From assembly GCA_020720765.1 (NCBI GenBank), contig DYOB01000008.1, positions 1 through 55,130 of the forward strand: DNA of 55,130 nucleotides. Direction: 5' to 3'. The stretch comes from Borreliella garinii. GTDB taxonomy: Bacteria > Spirochaetota > Spirochaetia > JABEVK01. Positions within the stretch are counted from its first letter, which is position 1. Each line of letters starts with the position of its first letter. Of the stretch, positions 1-8,225 are shown in pieces. A model generated the notes under the pieces. It had not been told where the DNA came from. It did no database searches and saw only the letters and a program-made list of their open reading frames with translations. Position numbers and translations under genes: made by a program.

Positions 1-14
1 TGAGGATAAACTAG

Positions 15-489
15 GAGCCTGTTGCGCTTGAGATTTTGATACAGGACCGGGGAGCCGGGATGCACAGAGCGCCGAAGACTGAGGGCCATAGCTGGGCTCT
101 GGCCCGATGGATGAGGTGTTCTGGGCGCCCGGAAACCCTGGTCTGTGTCAAAAAGCCTGAAAGAGTGCCTATTCTACCTTATATCTGACCAAAACCGCCA
201 ATCTTTTAAGGTTATAAGCACAGCTCACCAACTGCCACTCTTGTTCCTTTGCTTCTTTCATTTCTACGACCCACTTCTTGTGGTGTTTTTTCGGCGTTTT
301 GAGCTGGGTGTGGGAGTGTGGACGAAAGTCAAATTTCCTTTGATGCCTTACCGACTTGGTTGGATTGAAAACTCTCCAAGGGCACAAGCTGGGCTGCCTC
401 GACGCTTTTGTATCGTGTCGCCATGGGTAACAAAGTATCACACAGTTCAACCTCAAGTAAATTTCTGCGGTCTCAAGCGCAACAGGCTC
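15..489 (-). mobile_element. Non-autonomous, internally deleted IS (IS1182-like), copy 1
   Basis: A 475-bp element with perfect 19-bp terminal inverted repeats (GAGCCTGTTGCGCTTGAGA at 15-33, its complement at 471-489), flanked by a 4-bp direct repeat CTAG (11-14 and 490-493). On the minus strand it keeps the first codons of a transposase (MATRYKSVEAAQLVPL, ATG at 424-422) and the last ones (EWQLVSCAYNLKRLA near 237-185). The long middle, with the catalytic domain, is gone, so it cannot make transposase. The ends resemble IS1182-type DDE transposases; that family assignment is inference. A related copy lies at 47559-48084 with the same ends and a different interior. Confidence 0.85.
83..105. 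repeat. Inverted repeat inside IS copy 1
   Basis: GGGCCA at 83-88 pairs with TGGCCC at 100-105 in the non-coding part of the element downstream of the transposase remnant. The same motif is kept in copy 2 (about 47626-47648). It may be an end-associated hairpin or terminator of the parent IS; its function is not known. Confidence 0.45.
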
Positions 490-515
490 CTAGGTTATCA
501 GTGATTTTGAGTCAA

Positions 516-746
516 TCAAGCTAGCTCGGCTGCTGGAACGAGTTCCAACAGATAAAATCTTTCCTCGCCGTTCCGTGTTTCCCTGGTTCTCTGGGCTGTT
601 ACGCGGTAAACAATTTGTTTTGACGTTTTTAAGGGTAAACCCAGGGGTTTCCCGTTCATATCTACCAACAAATTCACTCTTAAAGGCCCGGGAATTTCCT
701 GGGTTTCGCCTTCGGGAAACACGATAAAGTGTTGTGTCCAAACCAT
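516..746 (-). CDS. Small hypothetical protein, divergent from mraZ
   Basis: A 76-residue open frame on the minus strand with an ATG start at 746-744 and a TGA stop. I do not recognise the family. It reads like real protein (for example FIVFPEGETQEIPGPLRVN and RFYLLELVPAAELA), with no transmembrane segment or signal peptide. Overlapping frames give less natural sequence. The ribosome-binding site is weak. IS copy 1 ends only 26 bp past its stop, so the C-terminus could have been affected, although the stop lies outside the element. It is divergent from mraZ and shares the intergenic control region at 747-935. Probably a genuine small gene. Confidence 0.5.
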   Translation of the reverse strand: MVWTQHFIVFPEGETQEIPGPLRVNLLVDMNGKPLGLPLKTSKQIVYRVTAQRTRETRNGEERFYLLELVPAAELA

Positions 747-787
747 TTTTCCATTCTAACCACTAAAACAATTCCTATCAAGACATT

Positions 788-830
788 ACTATACCTTTGT
801 ATAGTGTAATAGACCGAAAATCATGATTTT
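788..830. promoter_or_regulatory. Palindromes in the mraZ/hypothetical intergenic region
   Basis: Two inverted repeats lie between the divergent genes: ACTATA-6 nt-TATAGT at 788-805 and the 14-bp palindrome AAAATCATGATTTT at 817-830. They are placed where an operator or overlapping divergent promoters could be. No known regulator site is recognised. Confidence 0.35.
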
Positions 831-854
831 AACAATTTTTTCGAATTCGGTCGA

Positions 855-883
855 TTGACAAAAATTTATGGGTGGTTCATATT
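855..883 (+). promoter_or_regulatory. Probable sigma70-type promoter of the dcw operon
   Basis: A perfect -35 hexamer TTGACA (855-860), a 17-bp spacer and a -10-like CATATT (878-883, 4 of 6 matches) precede mraZ. Transcription would start near 890, immediately before the MraZ-type repeats. This is the only strong promoter candidate before the long plus-strand gene chain. Confidence 0.55.
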
Positions 884-913
884 GAGGGAGAGGTGGGGAA
901 AAGTGGGAAAAAA
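884..913 (+). promoter_or_regulatory. Putative MraZ operator (TGGGN repeats)
   Basis: TGGGG at 894 and TGGGA at 904 are spaced exactly 10 bp apart, with a degenerate GAGGG at 886. MraZ is known to bind TGGGN direct repeats separated by 5 nt just upstream of its own gene, so this is likely the autoregulatory site of the operon. Confidence 0.55.
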
Positions 914-935
914 TAGAGGAATGTGGTAGGTTGGG

Positions 936-1379
936 ATGATAACAGGGGAGCATCGCGTAGCGCTCGACGAAAAAGGACGACTCATGGTTCCGACCCGGAT
1001 TCGTACCGAGATTGTTGGTGATACGTACGTGCTAACCAAGGGGATCGACCAGTGCCTATGGCTCTTTCACCCTACGGAATGGCAGAAAATCTCTAAGAGC
1101 ATTTTGGAATCCACTTCGATGTTTCAGTCACAGGGGCGCATGATTCAGAGGCGCATCCTCGCGCCCGCAGTAGAGTTGGAGGTGGACAAGACTGGGAGGA
1201 TTACTGTTCCATCTTTACTGCGGGAGCACGCGGGGCTTAAAAAGGATTGTTTGGTTTTAGGGATGATTAAGTATCTGGAAATCTGGGATGAGGAAGCGTA
1301 TCAGGCTTATCAGAAGTCGACAGATGAATCCTTCCCTGATCTCGCTGACCAGATTGCCATCATGTGGCCTAAGGAATGA
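936..1379 (+). CDS. mraZ: MraZ, transcriptional regulator of the dcw cluster
   Basis: A 147-residue protein of the usual MraZ length with two AbrB-like beta-barrel repeats. The first opens with MITGEHRVALDEKGRLMVP; the second holds VELEVDKTGRITVPSLLREH at about residues 79-98. Both carry the DxxGR signature. In other bacteria MraZ forms a ring that binds repeats upstream of its own gene and represses the division and wall operon. Matching repeats lie at 894 and 904. It is the first gene of the cluster and overlaps rsmH by 4 nt (ATGA), which suggests translational coupling. Confidence 0.95.
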   Translation: MITGEHRVALDEKGRLMVPTRIRTEIVGDTYVLTKGIDQCLWLFHPTEWQKISKSILESTSMFQSQGRMIQRRILAPAVELEVDKTGRITVPSLLREHAGLKKDCLVLGMIKYLEIWDEEAYQAYQKSTDESFPDLADQIAIMWPKE

Positions 1380-2299
1380 TCTTTCACCAGAGTGTTCTGC
1401 TGGAAGAAGTCATGAACACCATCGGGCCCAATGTCGGTGAAGGTCTCTGTATCGATTGTACAACCGGAGAAGGCGGACACTCCGAGGAGTTTCTGAAAAG
1501 ATTCCCCGGTCTGAGGATGGAATGCTGGGATACGGATTTACTGATTCAAAAGGTCGCACGGGAAAGATTGGACTGGGCGGCGGATAGGGTGTGTTTTCGT
1601 ACTGGGTGGTTTGATGTCCTTTGGGACAACGTTGTGGAAGAACCCGGGGGGGTTTTAATGGATCTTGGCATCAGTATGTTTCATTACCGCGGTTCTGGCC
1701 GTGGTTTCACCTTTCAAACTAACGAACCCCTCGATATGAGGCTCGGTGGAGAAGGTGATTCTGCAGCGGATTTGGTCAATAGTCTCCCCGAACATAAATT
1801 AGAATCGATGATCCGTGAATACGGCGATGAGCGCATGGCAGGGCGTATTGCCAGGGAGATAGTTGAAAACAGGCCGCATTCGAGCAGCTTTGATTTTGGC
1901 CAAATTGTGGCCCGGGCACTTCCCCGTAATTACGAGAAAGGAAGAATACATCCTGCGACGAGAACGTTTCAGGCTTTGCGCATTGCGGTGAATGATGAAC
2001 TCGGACGCCTCGACCGGGCACTCGACTTAGCATTCGGGAAAATCAAAGTTGGTGGGAGATTGGGTGTCATAACCTTTCATTCCCTCGAAGATAGAATTGT
2101 AAAAAATCACTTCCGGCAGTGGGCAAGAGCCTGCGTTTGTCCTCCTGAAGTGCTTCAATGCGCTTGCGGCGGGCATCAGTTGGGTAAGTTATTAAAAGAG
2201 TTCCGTGCAACGGAAGCGGAAAAAAAAATTAATCCTGCCAGCAGGAGTGCTACTTTGAGGGTGATAGAAAAGAAAAGGAAAACCCGGCATGAAAACTAG
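1376..2299 (+). CDS. rsmH: RsmH, 16S rRNA (cytosine-1402-N4)-methyltransferase
   Basis: A 307-residue SAM-dependent methyltransferase that modifies C1402 of 16S rRNA in the small-subunit P site. Diagnostic segments are HQSVLLEEVM at the N-terminus, the SAM loop CIDCTTGEGGHSE, GVLMDLGIS, GFTFQTNEPLDMRL, HPATRTFQALRIAVNDEL and GVITFHSLEDRIVKNHF. The length is typical. It overlaps mraZ by 4 nt and the following ftsL by 11 nt. A G7 run lies inside the gene at about 1646-1652. Confidence 0.96.
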   Translation: MIFHQSVLLEEVMNTIGPNVGEGLCIDCTTGEGGHSEEFLKRFPGLRMECWDTDLLIQKVARERLDWAADRVCFRTGWFDVLWDNVVEEPGGVLMDLGISMFHYRGSGRGFTFQTNEPLDMRLGGEGDSAADLVNSLPEHKLESMIREYGDERMAGRIAREIVENRPHSSSFDFGQIVARALPRNYEKGRIHPATRTFQALRIAVNDELGRLDRALDLAFGKIKVGGRLGVITFHSLEDRIVKNHFRQWARACVCPPEVLQCACGGHQLGKLLKEFRATEAEKKINPASRSATLRVIEKKRKTRHEN

Positions 2300-2585
2300 A
2301 TATTTAATCTGGGTTCTAGCGATAGCTATCCCTTTCTCTGTTTTTCTTCAAGTCACACAGGCTTATGAATTTCAAAAACTTTCAAATGAAATCCGTGAAG
2401 AAAAAAAAGTCGCAGAATTAGTCGAACAAAAAAATAATCAGCTTCGGATCGGTATCGGAATTCTGAACAATCCCTCTCGAATTGATCAAATTGCAAAAGA
2501 AAACCTTGGTCTTTCAATAATTGAAAGTTCGAGGATTATCAAGGTGAGGATTCCCGAAAACCTGGAGAGCGGTTATGGCGATTGA
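2289..2585 (+). CDS. ftsL: FtsL-like division protein
   Basis: A 98-residue bitopic membrane protein. There is a short cytoplasmic start (MKTR), one membrane helix (about residues 5-24) and a periplasmic coiled coil (about 28-65) ending in LNNPSRIDQIAKENLGL, the FtsL/DivIC-type tail. FtsL scaffolds the FtsQLB complex that activates septal wall synthesis. The family is too divergent to prove by eye, but size, topology and position between rsmH and the mur genes fit. It overlaps both neighbours. Confidence 0.75.
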   Translation: MKTRYLIWVLAIAIPFSVFLQVTQAYEFQKLSNEIREEKKVAELVEQKNNQLRIGIGILNNPSRIDQIAKENLGLSIIESSRIIKVRIPENLESGYGD

Positions 2586-3972
2586 AATGACACCGCCTCA
2601 GTGGCTTGAATGGACGGGCGCCCAGGCCATAGGGCGTGTTTCCGCCCTGGAAGGGCTCGCTTCAGTCGTAACCGACAGTCGGGAAGCATTAGCGGGAACG
2701 CTTTTTGTTACCCTTGAAGGAGAAAAAACTCAAGGATGGGCTTATACCTTACAAGCGCTGGAAAATGGCTGCCGTGCTATGTTGGGACCGTCCGAAGCAG
2801 GGGTGTCTTTCCGTGCGGGTTTAGAAGATTATCCTGATGCGGTTTTCCTCATAGTGGAAAACACTCTCGAATCACTGCATACTTGCGCAAAAAAGTATCG
2901 TGAAAAATTTCCTCAAACAGTTTGCATCGGTGTGACGGGCTCCCAGGGTAAGACTGGAGTGAAGGAAATGCTGAAATCAGTTTTTGAGGTTTCCCATAAG
3001 GTTATTGCGACCAATGGTAACCACAATTCTGTCATCAGTTTGCCCGGAGAAATATTTAGGCTAGTAAAAGGTGCGGAGTTCGCTATCCTTGAAATGGGTA
3101 TAGACCACCCCGGGGAAATGGAAATGCTGGCTAAGGCCGTCGCTCCTGATGCGGCTATCATAACAGCAATTGGCAGCGCGCACTCCGGTCCTTTGGGCGG
3201 CCGGGATGGTATTGCAATTGAAAAGAAAAAGATCCTTTCCCAAATGAGCCCTAACGGAGTCGCCATCCTTCCTGAAGATGACGACTATTTTGAATTCCTG
3301 AAAGAAGGATTCGCCGGGGAAGTCCTTCCTTTTTCCTTAAAAATCCATGACTTGGGAGCTGTATCCGTAAAAGATTGGAACGAAACTCAATTCACCTGGA
3401 AAGGTAATCCCATACGCCTTAAAATGGGCGGGCGCCATCATGTCCGCAATGCGGCTGCCGTTATTCTTGCCGCCAAACATTACCAGGTTGCGTTTGATGA
3501 CATCCGAAAAGGTTTGGAATCACTTAAACCTTTACCGGGACGCGGACTCTATCACCCTGGGGCGGTAAATATTTATGACGATACCTATAACGCAAACCCT
3601 CAATCGATGGGTGCTCTGTTGAATTTAGCGGAAGAAGTTCCGTCGAATGGGCGTTTGCTTTTGGTTCTCGGTTCGATGAAGGAACTCGATGAAAACACCG
3701 TTCGCGAACACCGCCGCTTGGGAGAGGATGCATCGGCATTAAAGACATCCGGACTTTTCTTTGTGGGTGATGAAGCGAGGGATTCTTATGAAGCGGCCAT
3801 GGGGATGGGTTATAAAGGTTGGATTGGTTGGGAGCCGACGGCTGAACGAGCCTCAAACCCTATTTCGGAGTGGTTAGGTACTGGTGATACAGCGGTATTA
3901 AAAGGCTCGCGGAGTGTAGGCCTTGAAAAAGTTATTTCTACCTTAGCTCGGAGGTTTGATCTTGTTATATAA
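2575..3972 (+). CDS. murF: MurF, UDP-MurNAc-tripeptide:D-Ala-D-Ala ligase
   Basis: A 465-residue cytoplasmic Mur ligase that adds D-alanyl-D-alanine to the UDP-MurNAc tripeptide in peptidoglycan precursor synthesis. Three domains are visible: an N-terminal substrate domain with VTDSREALAGTLFVTLEGE, an ATP-binding core with P-loop TGSQGKTG (residues 121-128), EMGIDHPGEM and GRHHVRNAAAV, and a C-terminal domain with YDDTYNANPQSM and VLGSMKEL. The residue after the P-loop GKT is Gly, where Thr or Ser is usual. murE and murD are not next to it. It overlaps ftsL by 11 nt. Confidence 0.95.
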   Translation: MAIEMTPPQWLEWTGAQAIGRVSALEGLASVVTDSREALAGTLFVTLEGEKTQGWAYTLQALENGCRAMLGPSEAGVSFRAGLEDYPDAVFLIVENTLESLHTCAKKYREKFPQTVCIGVTGSQGKTGVKEMLKSVFEVSHKVIATNGNHNSVISLPGEIFRLVKGAEFAILEMGIDHPGEMEMLAKAVAPDAAIITAIGSAHSGPLGGRDGIAIEKKKILSQMSPNGVAILPEDDDYFEFLKEGFAGEVLPFSLKIHDLGAVSVKDWNETQFTWKGNPIRLKMGGRHHVRNAAAVILAAKHYQVAFDDIRKGLESLKPLPGRGLYHPGAVNIYDDTYNANPQSMGALLNLAEEVPSNGRLLLVLGSMKELDENTVREHRRLGEDASALKTSGLFFVGDEARDSYEAAMGMGYKGWIGWEPTAERASNPISEWLGTGDTAVLKGSRSVGLEKVISTLARRFDLVI

Positions 3973-5041
3973 CCTGTTTTTTCCCTTGGTGGACCAGTTT
4001 AAAGCGTTCAATGTTTTCCAGTACATCACCTTCAGGGGGCCTTTTGCTGCAGTGACTGCGCTTTTGATAGCGTTTATTCTCGGGCCTTGGACCGTCAGAA
4101 AGCTGCGTTCACTGAAGGCGAGGCAGGAAATACGCGACGATGGTCCTCAAACCCATTTGAGTAAGGCGGGGACCCCGACTATGGGTGGCACTTTGATGAT
4201 CGCTGCTATCGTAATAAGTTGCCTGCTTTGGATGGATTGGGCAAGTACTTACACCTGGCAGGTTATCACCGCGGTTCTCGGATTCGGACTCGTTGGGTTT
4301 ATCGATGATTTCTTGAAGATCACCCGGCGCAATTCGGACGGATTATCGGCTAAAGCTAAGATGGCCGGACAGATTCTGGTGTCCCTCGGTTTAATGATCT
4401 GGGTGTATTTTACACGCAACGGTGAAACAACGTTTCTTTACCTGCCATTTATCAAATTTCCTATCTTGGATATGGGTTTATTTTACATACCCTTTGGTAT
4501 GTTTTTAATGGTGGGTTTTTCTAACGCTGTAAATCTCACAGACGGCCTGGACGGGCTTGCTACAGGGCTTATCATTCTTTCGGGAATGACTTTGGCCGTT
4601 CTGACATACGTCTCGGGGCATATGGATTTTTCGAGTTACCTTCTTATTCCCTTTATCCCAGGTGCTGGGGAACTAACAGTTTTGTCCCTGGCACTTGTCG
4701 GTGCGGCGGTGGGATTCCTTTGGTTTAACGGTCACCCCGCAGAAGTTTTTATGGGTGACACCGGACCCTTGGCCTTCGGTGGCCTAATAGCCCTGGTTTC
4801 AATGCTTGTGAAAAAAGAAATACTCCTCCTTATCTTCGGGGGTGTTTTTGTTATGGAAGCTCTCTCGGTAATGATCCAAGTTTTCTGGTTTAAGCGAACG
4901 GGGAAAAGGGTATTTAGGATGGCTCCTCTGCACCATCATTTCGAGCTTGGCGGGTGGTCGGAAACCAAGGTTGTGATCAGGTTTTGGATAGTTGGAGGAA
5001 TTTTTGCTTTGATCAGTCTCTCGACTTTAAAACTGCAATAG
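3962..5041 (+). CDS. mraY: MraY, phospho-MurNAc-pentapeptide transferase
   Basis: An integral membrane enzyme of about 359 residues with ten predicted helices that makes lipid I from UDP-MurNAc-pentapeptide and undecaprenyl phosphate. Signatures are FNVFQYITFRG, KAGTPTMGG, the aspartate-rich GFIDDFLK, NAVNLTDGLDGLA, FMGDTGPLA and the histidine loop MAPLHHHFE. There is no ATG start. TTG at 3962 lies 7 nt after GGAGG (3950-3954) and gives the family-like start MLYNLFF. TTG at 3956 is possible but sits only 1 nt from the Shine-Dalgarno. It overlaps the murF 3' end. Confidence 0.93.
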   Translation: MLYNLFFPLVDQFKAFNVFQYITFRGPFAAVTALLIAFILGPWTVRKLRSLKARQEIRDDGPQTHLSKAGTPTMGGTLMIAAIVISCLLWMDWASTYTWQVITAVLGFGLVGFIDDFLKITRRNSDGLSAKAKMAGQILVSLGLMIWVYFTRNGETTFLYLPFIKFPILDMGLFYIPFGMFLMVGFSNAVNLTDGLDGLATGLIILSGMTLAVLTYVSGHMDFSSYLLIPFIPGAGELTVLSLALVGAAVGFLWFNGHPAEVFMGDTGPLAFGGLIALVSMLVKKEILLLIFGGVFVMEALSVMIQVFWFKRTGKRVFRMAPLHHHFELGGWSETKVVIRFWIVGGIFALISLSTLKLQ

Positions 5042-5049
5042 GAGGAAGG

Positions 5050-6171
5050 ATGTTCGGTTACGATGTTCTAAAAGTACGCTCTGGTCGCTCTGACTTTTTC
5101 CTCACTTCCTTGGTCGTACTTATGACTGGGTTGGGTTTGAGTTTTCTTTTCTCGGCGAGTTACTTCGTAGGCGAACGTCTCTTTGATAATAGTTACCATT
5201 TTTTCATCCGCCAGGTCTTTTGGGCGATAATTGGCGGTATTGGTGCATTTTTTGCGAGCAGGGTTCCCTACGATATTATGAAAAAATATGTGCCGATCTT
5301 CCTCATTGTCACGTTTATCCTTATGCTCCTTACCTTGGTACCTTTTCTCTCCAGGCCTTTGATGGGGGCTCGCCGCTGGATCATCCTGGGGCCTTTGACT
5401 TTTCAACCTTCAGAACTACTCAAGCTTACCATGATTCTTTATATAGCTAATTTTTACTCTAAACGGCCCCATAGCATGGACAGCGCACAAGAAACTTTTA
5501 TCCCACCCATGCTTGTAGTTTTAGGACTCAGTGCCCTTTGTCTTTTACAAAACGATTTTTCCGCCGCTGTCTTTTCCTTTGTTCTAGGGGTTGGGATGAT
5601 GTTCGCAGCGGGACTAAAGCTAAAATTTCTGTTGCCGACTTTAGTCCTGGGAATTCCAACTGGATTGTTCTTTCTCTTTTCGCGTGACTACCGTGTGGAC
5701 CGCCTGATGACATTTTTTAATCCGTCGATGGACCCGTCAGGCGCCGGGTACCAGATTTTAGCAGCGCGAAGGGCTCTTTCTTCAGGTGGTTTCTGGGGGT
5801 TGGGTGTGGGTTCAGGGGTCCGTAAGCTTGGGGCAATTCCCGAAGTCCAGGCGGATTTTATCGGGGCTGTTATGGGCGAGGAGACGGGTTTTTTCGGTCT
5901 CCTTCTGCTCTTCGGGCTTTTTGGCTTCTTTGCTTTCAAGGCTTTTCAAATCTCCTGGGCGGAAAAGGACTTATTCCGATTACTTTTAGCAACAGGAATC
6001 GGAATTAGCATCACCCTCCAGTTTCTTATCAACCTCGGAGTTGTTTCCGGTGCCTTACCGGCTACAGGGGTGACACTCCCCTTTTTCAGTTCCGGGGGCT
6101 CAAGTCTCTTCGTTCATCTCGTTATGGCTGGAATTCTCATTGGCCTAAGCAGGAAGCAAGATGACGCGTAA
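5050..6171 (+). CDS. ftsW: FtsW, septal peptidoglycan polymerase (SEDS)
   Basis: A 373-residue SEDS-family membrane glycosyltransferase of the divisome with about ten membrane segments. Signatures are GARRWIILGPLTFQPSELLK, SGGFWGLGVGSGVRKLG, PEVQADFIGAVMGEETGF and the C-terminal ALPATGVTLPFFSSGGSSL. The start is the ATG at 5050, preceded by TAGGAGGAAGG; an upstream in-frame extension lies inside mraY and is not needed. Its usual partner ftsI is not in the window. It overlaps ftsQ by 11 nt. Confidence 0.94.
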   Translation: MFGYDVLKVRSGRSDFFLTSLVVLMTGLGLSFLFSASYFVGERLFDNSYHFFIRQVFWAIIGGIGAFFASRVPYDIMKKYVPIFLIVTFILMLLTLVPFLSRPLMGARRWIILGPLTFQPSELLKLTMILYIANFYSKRPHSMDSAQETFIPPMLVVLGLSALCLLQNDFSAAVFSFVLGVGMMFAAGLKLKFLLPTLVLGIPTGLFFLFSRDYRVDRLMTFFNPSMDPSGAGYQILAARRALSSGGFWGLGVGSGVRKLGAIPEVQADFIGAVMGEETGFFGLLLLFGLFGFFAFKAFQISWAEKDLFRLLLATGIGISITLQFLINLGVVSGALPATGVTLPFFSSGGSSLFVHLVMAGILIGLSRKQDDA

Positions 6172-6979
6172 AGTCTATTCCCCCGTTTTTGGGTTGAACC
6201 GTAGAACTGAAAATCTGAACAAGTCAGAATACCTTGTCCGTAAATTTTTAAAAATATTTATTATTGTTCTAGGAATCGTTTTTCTTCTGGAAAGTTTATT
6301 CCATTTTATTTTATCACCTCAATTAAAGATTCAGAGGATAGAGGTAATAGGTTACAGCGGAAATCCTCAGGAAATCCTGGCCCTTTCCGGAATCGGCGAA
6401 CTCTCGTATTTCTTTTCTATCTCTGAAAAACATATAGAGGAAAATCTACTTTCATCCGCATACGTTCGAACAGCAAAGGTAGTTAAACAATTCCCTGATG
6501 GTTTGACAATTGAAGTCGAAATGCGGGTACCTGTTGCAATGATCGTTAGCAACGAGGACGCAAAAACCTATTTAGTAGATGCAGTAGGTGTGATTTTTCC
6601 AAAAAAAGTATCTGCCAGCACCGACTATCCTCTCATTACGGGGTTTGATTGGAACTCCGAAGAAGGAAGGCCTATCCTAGCAGGTCATTATCTGGATTTT
6701 CTTGATGATCTTGGAAAACTCAAGGAACAAAACCCTGAGATTTTCGGGTTAATTTCAGAAATCACTGTTAATAGCCATGCACAGAGCGGTTTTTTCCTGG
6801 CCATCTATTTCGTCCATTCCCCCGTAAAAATTTTATTAGGGCATAGGATCAATATAGCTTCACTTCAGCAGGCACTATTGTTCTTGGATCTGATTCGAAG
6901 GGAGGCCTGGGAAACCAAGGTGACTGAACTCGATATGCGTGAAGGTAACGCGGTCTTTCGCGAAAGGAGCGGTACTTAG
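6161..6979 (+). CDS. ftsQ: FtsQ/DivIB-like division protein with POTRA domain
   Basis: A 272-residue bitopic protein. It has a cytoplasmic tail (1-28), a membrane helix at about 29-50 (IFIIVLGIVFLLESLF) and a periplasmic POTRA domain starting LKIQRIEVIGYSG, followed by YVRTAKVVKQFPDGLTIEVE and a beta domain. FtsQ/DivIB links early divisome proteins with FtsW-FtsI. Sequence conservation is low, as is normal for the family; topology and position just before ftsA-ftsZ support the call. Confidence 0.88.
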   Translation: MTRKVYSPVFGLNRRTENLNKSEYLVRKFLKIFIIVLGIVFLLESLFHFILSPQLKIQRIEVIGYSGNPQEILALSGIGELSYFFSISEKHIEENLLSSAYVRTAKVVKQFPDGLTIEVEMRVPVAMIVSNEDAKTYLVDAVGVIFPKKVSASTDYPLITGFDWNSEEGRPILAGHYLDFLDDLGKLKEQNPEIFGLISEITVNSHAQSGFFLAIYFVHSPVKILLGHRINIASLQQALLFLDLIRREAWETKVTELDMREGNAVFRERSGT

Positions 6980-6980
6980 A

Positions 6981-8201
6981 ATGGATGAACTTCTCGTCGG
7001 TCTTGACGTCGGTACCTCGAATATCCGCTGTGTCATAGCAGTGATCAATGAAGAAAATAAGCCTATGATAGTCAGTACAGGGGCCTGTAAAAGCGAAGGC
7101 ATCCGTAATGGCGTGGTAGTCAATATTAAGGCTGCAATGGCTTCTGTTTCTCAAGCAATCGAAATCGCGGAAGCCAGAGGCTATGAAGTGTCTGGAGTCG
7201 TTGCAGGAATATCAGGGCCGAGTATTGAAGGTTTGAATTCCCGTGGAGTGGTTGCAGTCGGAGCTGGCCGGGAGATCACTCCCTCGGATATGGAAAGGGT
7301 GATGGAGGCTGCCCGGGCTGTTGTTCTCCCTATGGACCGGGAAATTCTCCATGTCATTCCTCAGGAATATATTGTGGATGAGGTTCGGCAAATTAAAAAC
7401 CCCCTTGGAATGACCGGCGTTCGGCTTGAAGCTGAGGCCCATATCGTCACTGTCGGTATGGCTTCGGTGCGTAATTTGATACATGGTCTCAACAGCGCCG
7501 GTCTAGTAGTACAAGAAATACTTATGGGAAGTTTGGCTTCTTCAGAAGCCGTTCTCACCGAAGATGAAAAGAACTACGGGTGTCTATTTTTCGACATGGG
7601 TGCAGGAACAACAGAAGTAATACTTTTTAGCGGAGGCTCTCCTAGATTCAGTAAAATTTTCCCTTTTGGCTCGGACCATGTGACGCGTGATCTAGCACAA
7701 GTCCTCGGAGTGAGCGAGTTGGAAGCTGAAAGAATAAAAATGGAGGAAGGATCTTGCGTTCCCGGAATCCAGCCTGATGATGCAATCCTTATTCAACCCA
7801 TAGGTTCCCAGAATGTTCAGAAAGTATCGAGAAAAGATGTGATCTCGATTATTTCTGCTCGCGTAGCAGAAATCTTTGATATCGTTAAAAAAGACATTCA
7901 AAAAAACGGGTTACTTGAAAGAATGAACGGAGGAGTAGTCCTGACTGGCGGTGGGGCTAAACTCACAGGAATCATGGAACTATGTTCTCTTTCTTTTGGC
8001 AGAAATACCCGGATTGGAGTGCCTATGCACCTTGAGAATATCAAAGAAGGTTGGTCGGGTTCGGAATGGAGTGCGGCTTGCGGTCTCGTGCTTTCGAGTT
8101 TTAATAATCCGGATAATGCAAAGCCTACCGGAAACGCTCGGGTAAAAAAAAGCGGTGGGTTTATTTCCTGGATGGAGAAGATATTTAAGAAGATCATTTG
8201 A
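6981..8201 (+). CDS. ftsA: FtsA, actin-like membrane tether of the Z ring
   Basis: A 406-residue ATPase of the actin/Hsp70 fold that anchors FtsZ to the membrane. Seen: phosphate-1 motif VGLDVGTSNIRCVIA, the 1C-domain region GISGPSIEGLNSRGVVAVG, phosphate-2 FFDMGAGTTEVILF, adenosine motif VVLTGGGAKLTGI and a C-terminal amphipathic helix (SWMEKIFKKII) for membrane binding. The start is ATG 6981, directly after the ftsQ stop and 10 nt after AAAGGAG; an in-frame upstream ATG at 6939 lies inside ftsQ. Confidence 0.96.
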   Translation: MDELLVGLDVGTSNIRCVIAVINEENKPMIVSTGACKSEGIRNGVVVNIKAAMASVSQAIEIAEARGYEVSGVVAGISGPSIEGLNSRGVVAVGAGREITPSDMERVMEAARAVVLPMDREILHVIPQEYIVDEVRQIKNPLGMTGVRLEAEAHIVTVGMASVRNLIHGLNSAGLVVQEILMGSLASSEAVLTEDEKNYGCLFFDMGAGTTEVILFSGGSPRFSKIFPFGSDHVTRDLAQVLGVSELEAERIKMEEGSCVPGIQPDDAILIQPIGSQNVQKVSRKDVISIISARVAEIFDIVKKDIQKNGLLERMNGGVVLTGGGAKLTGIMELCSLSFGRNTRIGVPMHLENIKEGWSGSEWSAACGLVLSSFNNPDNAKPTGNARVKKSGGFISWMEKIFKKII

Positions 8202-8213
8202 CACAATAAAAAA

Positions 8214-8220
8214 GGGGGGG
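8214..8220 (+). promoter_or_regulatory. G7 tract as ribosome-binding site of ftsZ
   Basis: Seven consecutive G residues precede the ftsZ ATG (8226) by 5 nt and are the only Shine-Dalgarno-like sequence there. Similar tracts precede fliF, fliG and fliP. Confidence 0.55.
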
Positions 8221-8225
8221 ATTCG

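Noticed and set aside
145-504. Open frames inside IS copy 1 on the plus strand and at 169-456 on the minus strand
   Set aside because: They cross the deletion junction and both ends of the element; only short pieces match a transposase.
4954-5049. Upstream extension of ftsW
   Set aside because: It lies inside mraY in another frame, and ATG 5050 has a strong Shine-Dalgarno and a family-like start.
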